Below, in pieces: positions 33,919 through 45,238 of a stretch of DNA of 64,000 nt (positions within the stretch are counted from its first letter, which is position 1; each line of letters opens with the position of its first letter). The DNA lies in assembly GCA_030248195.1 (NCBI GenBank), contig JASAND010021236.1:1-64000 (forward strand), given 5' to 3'. This stretch comes from Trissonchulus latispiculum. Taxonomy: Eukaryota; Nematoda; Enoplea; Enoplida; Ironidae. The notes under the pieces are model-generated. The model made no database searches. It was not told the DNA's origin and saw only the letters and a list, made by a program, of their open reading frames with translations. Made by a program: the position numbers and the translations under genes.

Positions 33919-35011
33919 GAGTACGTTTGCTTACTCCTACTTACGCCTATCCTACTTAGGCCTAATCGTTTTCAAAACTCCAATTCCTACTTACGCCTAA
34001 TTCTTTCTGTCAAAACTCACATTCCTACTTACGCCTAAAGAATGTTTATGCAAAACTCGGATTCCTATTTACGCCTAAAATCTACAGTATCCACTTTCTG
34101 ACTTTGTTCCTGAAGTTGTTTGAATTTATCTTAGGATGAATTTACGTTTGCTTATATCAACTAAATAGCAATTTTGCGGTTCAACTTTATTTATTAGAAA
34201 TAAATTTCCATTTTTTCCAGATAAATTAACAAATTAAATGAAATATTACAGCACACCGAAATGGTTTTAAATTTTAAAGTAAGGACATAATTTCAGGATC
34301 CAGCAAACAATTTGGAGGAGGAGTTAGTTTTTTCTTCAGCAAAACTTAACCAATTTAGCTCAAATTTTGTATAGAAGCTTTCCAACTTATTACCTAACTG
34401 ATCATACAATCTTCAGTTTTAAAACTTTTAAGTATTTAAGTATCTTGCTTAAGTATCCAGGTTTTTTTGGATCATAGTCAATTTTAAATCATCAATTTTA
34501 AAATAGTTTATAATTTAGCATTTAGTTAATTCAGTATAAGCTTAAATCTTATGCTTACAGCTTTAGCTTATACTGAACACTGAACAGCCCCTGTGTTATA
34601 TTCTATAGTTATAAAATGAGACCATAAATGCATAGACGTTTGACCGTATGTCTTTGAATGCATGTGCAATTTCTCTAGTTTTAAGTTAAATGCATAGCTG
34701 ACAAAAGATTATTTGTCAAAACTTTACATTGAATTTTAAATGAAGATTTTTATACATTTATTATTTCCACGCATTAGTTACACTGTAGACATATACTAAG
34801 TCTGCACTGTGAAAACATACAAGTGGATTACGGTAGAGCTTTCATTTTAGGTGTAAGTAGGAATTGGAGTTTTGCAAAGAAATATTTTAGGCGTAAGTAG
34901 GAATTTCAGTTTTGAGCATTAGGCGCAAGTAGGATTTTGAGTTTTGTTATCTCTAGCCGGAAACATCAAACGTTAGGCGTAAGTAGGATAGGTGTAAGTA
35001 GGATACACGGT
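33919..35011. mobile_element. Foldback element with 5+5 CCTACTTACGCCTA repeats
   Basis: The left arm (33930-34080) has five copies of CCTACTTACGCCTA or close variants, three of them separated by AAAACTC-containing linkers. The right arm (34848-35005) has five copies of the complement TAGGCGTAAGTAGG in mirror order, the inner copy facing CCAATT / AATTGG linkers. The outermost two copies are adjacent on both sides. The centre of about 770 bp is AT-rich and non-coding. Repetitive termini of this kind are typical of Foldback-class DNA transposons. A single extra copy of the motif is at about 39468. Confidence 0.9.
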
Positions 35012-36040
35012 ACGTTTCAACATTCATAATTGCAAAGACAGGAATTTCAATTAAAGCCATTATAGTGACAAAAGTTTTCAAATCAAATGCCAGGCTCCAG
35101 CTGCAGACATGCAAGTTCAGAATGACAAAAGTAAAATTACAGTCGATCTCTACTTATACAATACTTATACAATGTCGCCGACAAACAGAGACGAGCTGTG
35201 CATGACGTCTGCGCTCATGTTTTGGTTACTACATATGCATATGACATGCATACGTGATGAAGTTCGTAATTATATGTGGCATGCATGTTCCTACAGACCT
35301 ATATGCACGTATTGTACACACGGTGTAATATGGAAAGTGTGAATAGTTGCGTAGTCTAGACAACGTAGTCTGAAGCACAAAAGGGTCAATTATAAGGGAA
35401 ATAATTCCACAACTCAATTTAATTAAGAAGCGTCTAATTCAAAATTTAACTAAATACTTAAATAGCTGAAATTAGGGCTATTGAGGCCGAAATTTATATT
35501 CGGGCTCCTCTAGATTGTGTCTGCTATGAGTCACTGTGCCCCAAATATGGCAGCTTAGTATTTTGTCTGATCAAAACTTTGTTTTAATAAGTTTGCATTT
35601 CATTTTATTGTCTGATTTGATTGAGTGATTGATTGATTTAATTTTGTACTTGTTTTGCTTTTTCTGTGTGTAAAATTTGCAAAAAATAACTTGATGATAA
35701 ATCGCTATGATGCTATTTGATTCTATAGAATTTTTATATTTGAAAACGTTTTCTCGGTTTCAAGTGATGGAAATTAAGTGTCTTAAGTGTCTCTTTGTAT
35801 TAAATATTGTCAGTGACGTGTCTTGCGGTAGTATTTTGCCTTGCTAGTAGGCGGGCACAATGAAGGCGTGAATTTAGAAATTGCCTATGAGCGAGTGTAG
35901 GATAACTCAGAATAAACCATCTTTACTGATCATGTTTTTTGAGGTAACAATTACCTGTATTGATATGGCTGGAATAAATAACAATAGGGAGAGTGCAAAT
36001 TCTGCAGGGTTGGACTCGTGATACAAACAAGCAGGAATGG
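35012..36040. other. AT-rich spacer, no gene recognised
   Basis: No supported coding region. Short frames around 35109-35417 overlap on opposite strands and lack motifs. Confidence 0.5.
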
Positions 36041-36048
36041 GTCAAGAC

Positions 36049-36219
36049 CAGACATGTGCAGGAGGGGAACTTTTGGGGGGTGAACCGGCGGCCGAGGGCC
36101 ACCGGAAAACCGGATTCTCCGGATTTTGCCCAAAAAACGGAAAAATCTGGATTCTGGGGGGGGTGAGGGACCCTTTTTAAGGGGGTGAACCCCCCAGCCC
36201 CCCGCTAAGCACATGTATG
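36049..36219. mobile_element. hAT-like MITE (171 bp), GC-rich
   Basis: Flanked by exact 8-bp duplications GTCAAGAC at 36041-36048 and 36220-36227. Termini CAGACATGTGC and GCACATGTATG form an inverted repeat. The interior is GC-rich with G7 and C6 runs, unlike the AT-rich surroundings. The CA.AC..T termini resemble the element at 19193. No coding capacity. Confidence 0.85.
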
Positions 36220-36366
36220 GTCAAGACAAACATCCATTATATTTCTCCTGGGAATGGCATGAAGCTAAGTTGAATAATTTACATATTTCAGATTTAAATG
36301 TGGATTTCAACAGCACGAGGTATTTAAGATTACTATATCAACAATAGGCTTGATATCCAAATTAAA

Positions 36367-37045
36367 GCCCCCAAATTAAATCCAAGTCTTAATGACTTTA
36401 TTGCGCACCCTGCCGTGCCGATTCCAATTTGAAGTATAATATAGAGGTCAAATGGTGGTCAACTCTAATACAGTTTAAAGTGCAAATAGAGGGCGGCCCA
36501 TCAGTGAATGTATAATGATTACAAATTGTAATGTAAAACAAGTGACTTTTCAATTAAAGTGAAACGTTAACTTGTAGAATATGAAAGCAATAGTTAATGC
36601 AAATAAAAATTATTTTCTTGGATTTCTATTCAGTGGTGTGTCAAACTCATTTGTTACCAGCAATTATAAGACAAGATGAATTTGTTGAAATTTTCTAGAA
36701 TTTTGAATGACTTGACTCTTTGGGAATAACTTTAGCACACGACAATAGAGATAATTCTATAGAAATTTAAAATAAAAATAGTTTATATTAATCAATACTT
36801 TAAAATTCAGTTTACGCTTTCACATTTCAAGTTTTATCAGTTAAAGTTTCAGTTTAGATGAAAACTTGTTTTGAAACGTTACTAACGTTACTATTTGTAA
36901 TCTTTATATATTCACTGATGGGTGCCCCTCTATTTCCACTTCAAACTGTATTAGTTGTCCACTATTTGACTATTAGACTTCAAATTGGAAACGGCACAGC
37001 AGGGTGCGCAATAAAGTCATTAATATTTGGATTTAATTTGGGGGC
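36367..37045. mobile_element. Inverted-repeat element, arms about 120 bp
   Basis: The left arm, GCCCCCAAATTAAATCCAAG...TTAATGACTTTATTGCGCAC...CCAATTTGAAGT, faces ACTTCAAATTGG...GTGCGCAATAAAGTCATTAA...GGATTTAATTTGGGGGC. The inner AATAGAGGG / CCCTCTATT and TAATACAGTTT / AAACTGTATTA blocks also pair. AT-rich centre, no transposase, target duplication not determined. Confidence 0.88.
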
Positions 37046-38076
37046 CCCAGCTATGGTCATCAAGGCACACCATTTAGGCACATAAAGTCTAAGTTTTTCT
37101 AAGTGTATTTGTATGTATGTGGATTTACTTACGTCTAGTGTTGGAAAATAAGAAAATGTTGCCGGCCGGGCCACGTGGGCCAAATTTCTACCGGCCGAAC
37201 GGTCCGGCGGTTGCAATATTTATCGCATGGCGACCTGTTGATTTCAACTTGTTGTACGGCTATTTTTACGTCGTCCATTTTTCACAAACAAGAAATAGCA
37301 ATAACAAGTGACCACTGATCAGCCGATTACGTGTTTGGGAAATATTATATTGTTATGCAGAATTCCACACATTATCCATATACAAATCCACGCTTTAGCT
37401 CCTACTCCACTCTCATCCTTATGTTACAATTCCGATTCCATGATTTTTTTCACGGATGCTGTCCTACTTGTTCTGAAGCTTTTCACTTCCTCAAACTAAA
37501 TCTCTCTTGTGTTAAGTTTTGACATAAAGGTGTAAATTTACATGATCAAAGCAGGGAGTGCACTAAACCAAATTTTATTTAGTTACAGTCTAACAAGGTT
37601 TTGGATGTTGGTTACGTTTCAAATTAGCAATTACAATTGCAGCCAAGAGCACTGCGTCTTCAACTGCGAACAATATCTCCTTACAATAATACCATTGTAC
37701 TGAGGCGGCGTGACTTCGGTCCTCTAGAAATATTAATGTATGTGTGATTGAATTTAGTTTGGGTTGAAATTAGTGTTGAAATGTTATTTTAGAAAGAATT
37801 TATAATGTTTTGAAATTGGTTTGAAAGTCTTTTCATTGAGAGTTATTGTGCGTGTGTAAATTATGCATATGTGTGCGCTGTGTACATGTCGATTTTTGCT
37901 AAGAGTCTCTCCCAGCATCTTGTCTTTCAAGGGGGTCTCAAAATTCATCCAATCAAAATCACCCACGCTGTTTCGAAACTTGTCCTGTCTAGACGTCTGA
38001 TTTTATTCAGTATTGTCGTCAAGAAAATGAAGTAAACGCTGGCCAGCAGGCGGATCCACGAAGGATACAAGGCATT
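37046..38076. other. Spacer with one GC-rich patch
   Basis: A compact GC-rich patch at 37157-37215 (GCCGGCCGGGCC, GGTCCGGCGG) is itself roughly inverted. The rest is AT-rich with no supported gene. Confidence 0.5.
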
Positions 38077-38269
38077 AATCATAAAGAAATAATGAAAAAC
38101 ACCTGCCTGCAGTCACTAAGGCCGCAGCCTTAGTCCGAACAGGAGAGAGCCAATGGGCGCGGTCATTTACACGCCCATTTACACCGCGCCCATTGGCTCT
38201 CTCCTGTTCGGACTAAGGCTTCGGCCTTAGTGACTGCAGGCAGGCGTTTTTCATTATTTCTTTATGATT
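38077..38269. mobile_element. Near-perfect hairpin, 87-bp arms, 19-nt loop
   Basis: Arms 38077-38163 and 38183-38269 are complementary with only two mismatches, from AATCATAAAGAAATAATG to CCAATGGGCGCGGT. The arm itself holds a smaller palindrome, CTAAGGCCGCAGCCTTAG. The stem is moderately GC-rich within AT-rich DNA. Flanks contain a direct repeat, GATTTTATTCAGTATTGT at about 37999 and GATTTATTCAGTATTGT at 38266. It may be a young MITE or a hairpin RNA source; type unresolved. Confidence 0.92.
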
Positions 38270-38282
38270 TATTCAGTATTGT

Positions 38283-39577
38283 GTTTTTCTTCTGCCTTGA
38301 GCGGTCGTGTATTTGTCTGTGCTCCCCAACCCTGCTCTATATTCGCTGTGCATTATGTTATTAGCTTTATCAGTCTAAAGTGGGGACCACTTTAGATCTT
38401 CAGCTGCTCCAGGGTGACCCTGTCGAGCTATACTAACTTTAATTGTTTCATCTGTATTATTATAAGAATTTCTACTCTCCTTTTTCAGTGAATATTTCTC
38501 TTTTTATCTTTTTCTATGAAGCTTCTAAAATTATTCTGATAGTTTAGGTTCTCTTTAGTAGGCTAGTTACTTGTGGTTTGTTTGTTGTATTTACTTTGTC
38601 TGGTAGAAATTATTTTGTATCCTTACTTTATATTTAAAACTTGTGTATCATTTAGTTAGGCCAATTTTCTGTGCTGTATCTTTTTTCACACTTTATTGTA
38701 CGCATTTCGGGGTTCGCCCCTTTGTCAAGCATAATTTTAAAAGTACATGTGGTCTCTTTTTCTTGCCATTTTAGGGTGTCTCTTCTTAGTTAGGTTTTTG
38801 TATTAGCTTGGATAATAGGTAGGTAAGGCTTTTCTGAGATTAATTGGGTAGGTAATTAGATATTTTAAGCGTGTACGTTTCAGCAAATTTTGGGGTAGTT
38901 CATTGGTTATATGAGTCTTTGCTCTTCATCGGCGGTTTAACTCCGTTCGGTAAGATTCACTTAGGTTCTTTGGCGAGGTTAGTTAGGTCGACTGGAACTA
39001 CATCTCCTCCAGGTTCGACGTTCTCCTTGAGCACAGTTTCCCAATCGTAAAGTTTGGTTGTTTGGTACCCTTCCAACTTTACACCATGGCTACCTATAAC
39101 CTAACTAAGTGAATGTTTTCATTCCAATTGTTTTGCAACAACTGTTCACGTATAAAAAGCTTCTTCACCCTTCTCATAGACGTAACTTTAAAAGGATTAG
39201 GTATATCCAATAAGTAGCCACTATACAACAACCCTAAACCCCCAGATACCAGCACAGCTTAATTCTAACTTCCATTATGTGTAACTAATCATCTTAAAAC
39301 AAGGTCATTGGAAGTCCGCAAATGAAATTTTGCTTGTAGACATTTGCATCGAAATTTATTGAAAAATTGTCGTTTAATGTGTAAAAAAACTTTCATATCC
39401 CACGGGCCGGTTGCGGGCCGCCTAGTTGTAATCTTGCGTCGCCGGAAAACCGGCCCGCGTCACAACTCTACTTACGCCTACAGCTAGCGCAGAACTGGAT
39501 CCTTCCAGTAACACCAACATAATGTATTCAAATTGTGTTTGAATTATGTTAACTTAGAAATTTTTTGTACATAATTA
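38283..39577. other. Spacer, possible diverged third LTR-like copy
   Basis: Around 38910-39090, blocks such as GAGTCTTTGCTCTTCATC, TTCGGTAAGATTCA and CTCCAGG resemble 42118-42260 (GAGTCTTTCTTCATC, CTCGGTAGGATTCA, CCTCTAGG). The similarity is weak. A small GC-rich inverted patch (GGGCCGGTT / AACCGGCCC) is at 39410-39460. No gene seen. Confidence 0.35.
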
Positions 39578-39580
39578 TAA

Positions 39581-39774
39581 AGGTGCATTCATAGTTCCTG
39601 TCGCAAGCAGACGCGCGTCAACGCACGTACGTAAGCGTCTGCATGCGTTCGTGAGCATGAATTCGTTACAACTGATTTTAAACGGTTAAAACGGCATGTT
39701 ACAATCTGAGGCGTTGACGCGCGTCTACGCACGTCGGCGCGCATCTCTATGTGTTCGCGACTATGAATGCACCT
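39581..39774. mobile_element. Harbinger/PIF-like MITE (194 bp), TAA TSD
   Basis: Terminal inverted repeats AGGTGCATTCATAGT and CTATGAATGCACCT are flanked by TAA on both sides (39578-39580, 39775-39777). Subterminal CG-rich inverted blocks such as GACGCGCGTCAACGCACG and its near complement give most of the element a hairpin shape. A 3-bp TWA duplication is characteristic of PIF/Harbinger. There is no transposase. Confidence 0.88.
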
Positions 39775-39777
39775 TAA

Positions 39778-40841
39778 GACCAAATATTTCCATAAACGTT
39801 TAGTGGTCTCTAGGCATATGAGTTAGTGAGAATTTGAATTCTCATGTGATTTTATCGAGCCCAAGAAAACAAACAACACTGAAATCGTTAGTAGAAGTAG
39901 ACTAGGGTTTGATCAACAGAAAAAAGTTGAATATGGTTTCCGTTCCTCAAATCAATATTTTCAACAGAAATAAGTTGACTATGTTCTCCGTTCGTCAAAT
40001 TAATATTTAGTTTCTATAATTATTAATAGTTTCTTATATTAAAACCATTTTCCCGTAATTGTTCTTGTCTTAGAAAAAGCCAGAGCCGCAGGAACAGCGT
40101 CTATTAAGAGCGCCAACAGCGAAGACAGCAAAAAGCCATCAGTCAACTGAGGAAAAAGAGTCTAGGGACTGCTGGAATGGAGAACGAGGTATTGCTAACA
40201 CAACCAGCAGGATCGCTGTACAACAGGATCTGTTGCAGATTACGGTATAACTGACCAATTTTAAATTGTAACCAAATTTTGAAACTTAATCCGAAAAGAT
40301 AATTAATTCTTAATAAAGGTATTTACTCAATTGATTCCTGAATCTTTGTACTTCATTGTTCTAAAATTTATTACAATGAATGACTCATTGTAAGACTAGC
40401 CCCAAAGGTATTGCAACGTTGAATTACTATAAAGATCGGAGGTAGTCACTACGTTAACGAAAAACAAAACAAGTAAAGTATTCTATAAAAGTAAAATTTA
40501 TACTTTCAGATTTAAAGCGTCAACGTTGGAATGCTGAAAAATTCTAACATCTGACTGTATTGGAATGCTGAAAAATCCTAACATCTAACTATGACTTATT
40601 CGAAAAATAAACGCCTATGACAAAAGTAAACCTACCATTTCTGAATACAATAGTGTAATGAGAAGACGTTATGTCCAGTCTCTATTTGGTTGGCACTTAT
40701 GTAATTAGAGTTTATTTTAGAGTAAAATCGTTGGCTAAATAATAATATGTTGGTGACAAATTCTTATGTGTAAATTTGTCTTTAAATTTGGTCGAAAATC
40801 CCTTTCTAAATTAAAAATTAAATAAACTTCGAAGTAATCAA
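39778..40841. other. AT-rich spacer, no gene recognised
   Basis: Includes a small direct repeat (GTTGGAATGCTGAAAAATTC and ATTGGAATGCTGAAAAATCC at 40525-40580). No supported coding region. Confidence 0.5.
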
Positions 40842-40985
40842 ACATAAGAGTGTGACAGCTGGCAGGCTCTATGTTATCAGCTCTCGAGCCATGCTCTGCA
40901 CGCTAACGGCCCCCCCCGCAATTGCGTACCTAGTGGACCCCCCCCGCAAATCAGTACCTAGTACACAATTGCGTATGTTCACTCT
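40842..40985. mobile_element. MITE fragment, AAGAGTAC family
   Basis: Begins inside the terminus (ACATAAGAGTGTGACAGCTG) and follows the arm of the copy at 16406 (TCTATGTTATCAGCT, CATGCTCTGCACGCTAACGG, a C8 run, CAAATCAGTACC). The right half and both ends are missing. Confidence 0.75.
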
Positions 40986-41244
40986 GGCTGCTCAAAGACA
41001 ATCAACCTGACTTGAGCAGCTTCAACTCCATTTTAGAATATGCGACGATAAAGACTTAATGAGCGCAATTAAAATTAGAAACTAATATAGGTAAACTTGG
41101 TCAGTCCGTGTGTATAAAGTTTCGTGTAGTTTCCTGTTTTGTGATCAATCGTTGTGAAGCTGACACTTTGTATTAGCATAAACTCAATCCTAGAAAATCA
41201 AGCGTTAGAAAAGTTAGTTCTGTAGTTTTGTAAGTAACCTTAAT

Positions 41245-41460
41245 ACTCACTTTTGCAAGTTTAAGTAAAAAAGTGGTATTTTTCGAAAAATTCGACTTTC
41301 GAATTTTGAAGAACAACATGGATCTCATGAAGGCTGACACACAAGCGATCCTGAAAATCAATTGAAAATTTGTCCATGGAGTGAGTCGCGAGTAATAGAT
41401 TCAAAGTTGGAAAAGCGGCAAAGATCAAAGGATTTTGAAAATCGAGAAGTTTAAATGACT
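41245..41460. repeat. Solo arm fragment of the 30.8 kb foldback family
   Basis: Shares AATACTCACTTTTG, AAAAGTGGTATTTTTC, GATCCTGAAAATC, GTGAGTCGCGAGTAATA and AAAAGCGGCAAA with 31650-31880, at reduced identity. Only about 215 bp of one arm is present. Confidence 0.75.
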
Positions 41461-41767
41461 ATTGCAATTCTTGACAAAACTAGCTGATATTTGGGATACA
41501 TTATGTTTTGGGCACGGTCTAATTTGCCACCAAAGGCTAGTTCCTGGCGCTTACTGACTGTTCAAAACCTAACAAATCGGCTTTTTTGATCGATTTTAAT
41601 TTTTTCAAATTTCTTTCTCAGCCAAAGTAAACTTCATGCAATGGTTCAGAAAATGTTATACATTGCTGCAGCAAAAATGTACCGCTAAATCAGTATCAAC
41701 AGAACAATTACGCTTACTACATTTTTGTTCACACTTTAAGTTCGGCCGACATAAAAATTCTATCATT

Positions 41768-42330
41768 TAATCAGCCGTCCTATTCACTAGGCGTGGTTGT
41801 CTAAATCTAAAATTTCTCTCCCTATTTCGAAAGATACAGCTGCGAAGTAGACACGCGTCTCTGCAAATTCAAAGGCCAATCAAAAGTTTTCTAAATTTCA
41901 TCATTTTTATTTCATTGGCTGGTCTGCGTGGTCTCCTTGCTTTTTTGAAGTCATTTTGATCTAGTTTATTCTTTCATTGCTTGCGGTCGCTTCTTCGAGC
42001 CGTATTGACTTAAATTGTGGATTGTATACTCGGTAGGCCGGGTTGGACTTTTCATAGGACTGACTGGTAGATTTAAGCCTTTAAGCATGTCCTTTTCAGC
42101 AGAATTTGTCATTTAGCTTGAGTCTTTCTTCATCAAAGTTTCAATACCTCTCGGTAGGATTCATTTATCAGATATCTTCGTTAGGTACAATCAGGTTATC
42201 ACATATATCCTCTAGGAAGCCTATTCCATCTGCCTGCTCAAAGTTTCCCACATGTAAAGTTATTCGTACATTTTCAACTTTACAATAGCGAACGAAATTG
42301 TTACACACAACAAGGTACTGGTTTTGCCCC
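41768..42330 (+). repeat. Dispersed LTR-like repeat, copy B
   Basis: Counterpart of 2590-3370, directly left of the 2.7 kb tandem array. The right-end block CTTTACAATAGCGAACGAAA has LTR / primer-binding-site character, but this is not proven. Confidence 0.45.
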
Positions 42331-42401
42331 TAACAGTAGTACTGCAAAGAAGCCCGTGATAATATTCCTTAATCATTATAAAATTGAATTTAACGGGTGA
42401 G

Positions 42402-43571
42402 TGCTTCTAGTCATCTGATTGATGTTTTAAATTGCCACAACAAAAGCAGCGAATATACAGTATACAAGCAATAGTAATATGCAAAATTAATCCTGATTTT
42501 TTGCATAATTCCACTGACTAAAATTATTACCCACTGCCACTGGTACCCATGGGTCTGGTGTGAGCAAAGTGTTAGTCTAACCTGTGTTAGCTTATTTATT
42601 AGCTTTATGTACCGCAACCCTTCATGAATACTTCGATAACTTGTTCAAATTGTAAGCGTATAGATGTGTACTCTCATATATTGGTACGGAAATCTTTTAT
42701 AGAACAGTTCAGTTTCTGTAAGCAAATAGTACGCTGAGCCAAAGCAAACTGAGAAAACTTCAACGTTAAATAGTTTACTAGATTCTTGAATTTGGTCTAG
42801 CTACCTAATTTGCTCACAAAGCATCGTACATGACGTTTATTCTTCTGCAAAAGCTTAATTTGCATATCGTCAGCGCAGAAAAAGGTTACTACACGTAGCG
42901 TGTGTTTTACGAGATGGAATATAAATATCATTGCTGATGTGTAAACTGTATGTTTTAATACCGATTGCGCAGCAGGAAAAACCGCTGCAGATCAAAACTT
43001 CAGGGCTCCACAGAATCAAAGGTTCATTGAGCACTTGGGAACATAAGTTGACCCCTGCTAAATCATCTCTCAGTAGCCATAATTATTATTCTAATAATCT
43101 TGTGCTATATGAAATTTAGCATTTTATCAAACGTGAGTGGAAAACCCTCTAAAATAGGTTTTGTTGGTATTTGATAATCGACCATAGGTGTATATATATA
43201 TATATATACACTACATCTGGATATTGCATATTTAAATGTTTAGCGAACTTCAAATTCTACGACCTCGAGAACCTTTAGCGAAAGCACCTTCCGCGTCTGT
43301 AAGTTCAAAAATAGGGTAGCCATTAATCAGAACATCACTTGGCATTAGCTAGCCTACTAAGACCTCAGGTTCTACTTTTACGACCCCGAAAACAGAAGTT
43401 TTGAAATTTATAGCAACTCTCCATCTCTCTATTTCTAAATTTAATCTGACTTAATCCGCAAATCCGGTGTATCCCCGACATAGAACTAAAATATTGCAAA
43501 TTCTAATGCCACGACCCCGAAAACCCTTAATGGGACATTTCTGTTGCTCTGGCCATATTCCGAGTTAATCT
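42402..43571. other. Extra leader DNA present only in unit 1
   Basis: The unit sequence breaks after TTTAACGGGTG at 42401 and resumes at ATCTTCTGATATTCC near 43572, so 1.17 kb is inserted here or lost from the others. It contains a (TA)n patch at 43190-43206 and three diverged repeats around ACGACCCCGAAAAC (43258, 43380, 43512). No gene is supported. Confidence 0.65.
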
Positions 43572-44071
43572 CACTCATTTTCCCCATCTTCTGATATTCC
43601 AACCTCTACATAAAGGTAACAGCAAACGTAAATGTTAGGTATGGGTTTTGGCATCTAAATTGGGAGTGGGTACGTTAGATAAGTATTATTATTAATAGCT
43701 TAACTCCTCAAAATAGAAGGGGTACGCAGGGTTTACAAATTTAGGAGGCTGTTTTCAACACCTCGAATTAGTATGCATAACATATCTCTTGATAATATTG
43801 CAGGCGGCTCCTTTTTACTCTTTATATGAACTTCGTGACTGCATATCCTTCTGAACTGCATATCAGTCAGTATATGACATGTATATGAGTTTGCCTACAC
43901 TTGCAAATTAGGTCCGATTCCACTCATTAGTCGAACCATACGCGACTCAAAGCTATACAGTTTACCTCATACGTATAGTTTTGCTTGCTCTTTATGGATA
44001 AAACAGTTTCAACACTGGATCAATGATTTGGTTCGTTAAGGAGATGCACGTATCTTATGACTTTGTTTCAG

Positions 44072-45238
44072 CTCCAGCCAGCCACAGCCAGCTTCTTCCA
44101 GCCAATGAGCCAGTCAAAGCAAGAGTAATCAAAGCCAAGTAACCAAGCCGCTGTCCTCTACTTCTGCTTTTTATTTCGTCGCTTTCTGCTCCAGTTCCTC
44201 CTTTTACAAGCCGACAGAGGCCTCCAGTTCAATGAGCCTGTAATGAATTAAGTTAAAAGACTCAAATCACAAATTATAAAAACGTTCTTGTGTTTTTGGT
44301 GATTTTGATCGACCTCTTTTGAAAAACGTATACACATCTCTCCTGATTGCTTTGTTACTGATTGTTGGTTGCTTTCGAGCATTCTGTACTGAATTAAACG
44401 ACGTGTCTTAGCTTCAACTGCTCCTACCATCACAACTGGCGAGGCTGCCGACTCAAATCACAGAGCCCACCACCACGGGCCCCCAACCAGAACTTTGAGG
44501 TTGGTGGCAATGCAACCTTCGTGGTTACGCCTCAGGTTGGCGGCAATGCAACCTTCGTGGTCACTTCTCAGGTTGGTGGCAATGCAACCTTCGTGGTTAC
44601 GCCTCAGGTTGGTGGCAATGCAACCTTTGTGGTTACGTCTCCAACCTTCTCTTCCTCAAAGTAAGCTTCTATCGGCTCCTATGGAGGAGTTCATAGAATG
44701 GGAGGACGGTAAGAATCCTTAAGTTATAAATTAAAACAATGGATTAAATTTTACAAATATTGATATAAAATTTTTGTTTGACAGCGAGATAACCATCAAG
44801 TTGACAGTACGACTTTAGGCGAAGTTTCTGTACATTTGACGATATAATACTCTCTTCTATATTGTTCTTTTCTACTTCGCTTATTTCCTTTATATTTCTG
44901 TTCTGAGTTTAGGCACGGTGGAGCACAACCCGCCCCAGCCAACCAGCCAGACCTAGTCACTGGTCCATCCCCTCCCCATCGCCGGAACGTAGGATGCCCA
45001 GAGCCTCAGCCAGCCCAGGCCCTTCCGGAGGGCGACCGTCCAGTTCCACCGCCACATCGTCATAGTTACGAGCGGACATCAGCCAGTCCATGTCCTCCAC
45101 CTCGTCGGAAGGGAGGCGGTCCGAGGCCTCAGTCAGCCCGGCACCCTCCCGAAAACGACACGCCAGCCAACAACCAGATGCTGTGCCCGCAAGGGTAAAG
45201 ACGTATCTACTTATCGGAACTACTGCAAAAAGAAACAC
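44072..45238 (+). pseudogene. Array gene unit 1 (exons A+B, broken)
   Basis: Exon A starts after CTTTGTTTCAG, ends at the donor GACG|GTAAGA (44708) and is split by an LTR-element insertion at 44239-44462. It holds four 36-bp repeats encoding VGGNATFVVTPQ-like units. Exon B begins after CTGAGTTTAG at 44913. An extra base before the repeat (CCAGAACTTTG) and an early stop in one frame break the reading frame that is open in units 6-7. Function unknown. Confidence 0.55.
44239..44462 (+). mobile_element. Internally deleted LTR-retrotransposon insertion
   Basis: Flanked by 5-bp duplications GAGCC (44234-44238 and 44463-44467). The other units show the empty site AATGAGCCCACC. It begins TGTAATGAAT and has a TATAAAAACG box. 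A 196-bp LTR ends CCATCACA at 44434, followed by ACTGGCGAGGCTGCCGA, a primer-binding-site-like sequence of the type seen in Gypsy/Mag-like elements. It then jumps to a final ATCACA, the LTR 3' end. The interior is lost. The element interrupts exon A of unit 1. Confidence 0.75.

Noticed and set aside
38700..38745. Hammerhead-ribozyme-like minus-strand sequence (GGGGCGAACCCCGAAATGCG)
   Set aside because: Stem II and GAAA are present, but the CUGAUGA core is poorly matched and no convincing stem III partner was found nearby.
44957..45238. 93-codon minus-strand frame in exon B of units 1-5
   Set aside because: Antisense shadow of the GC-rich exon B; it shows no motifs or splice support.
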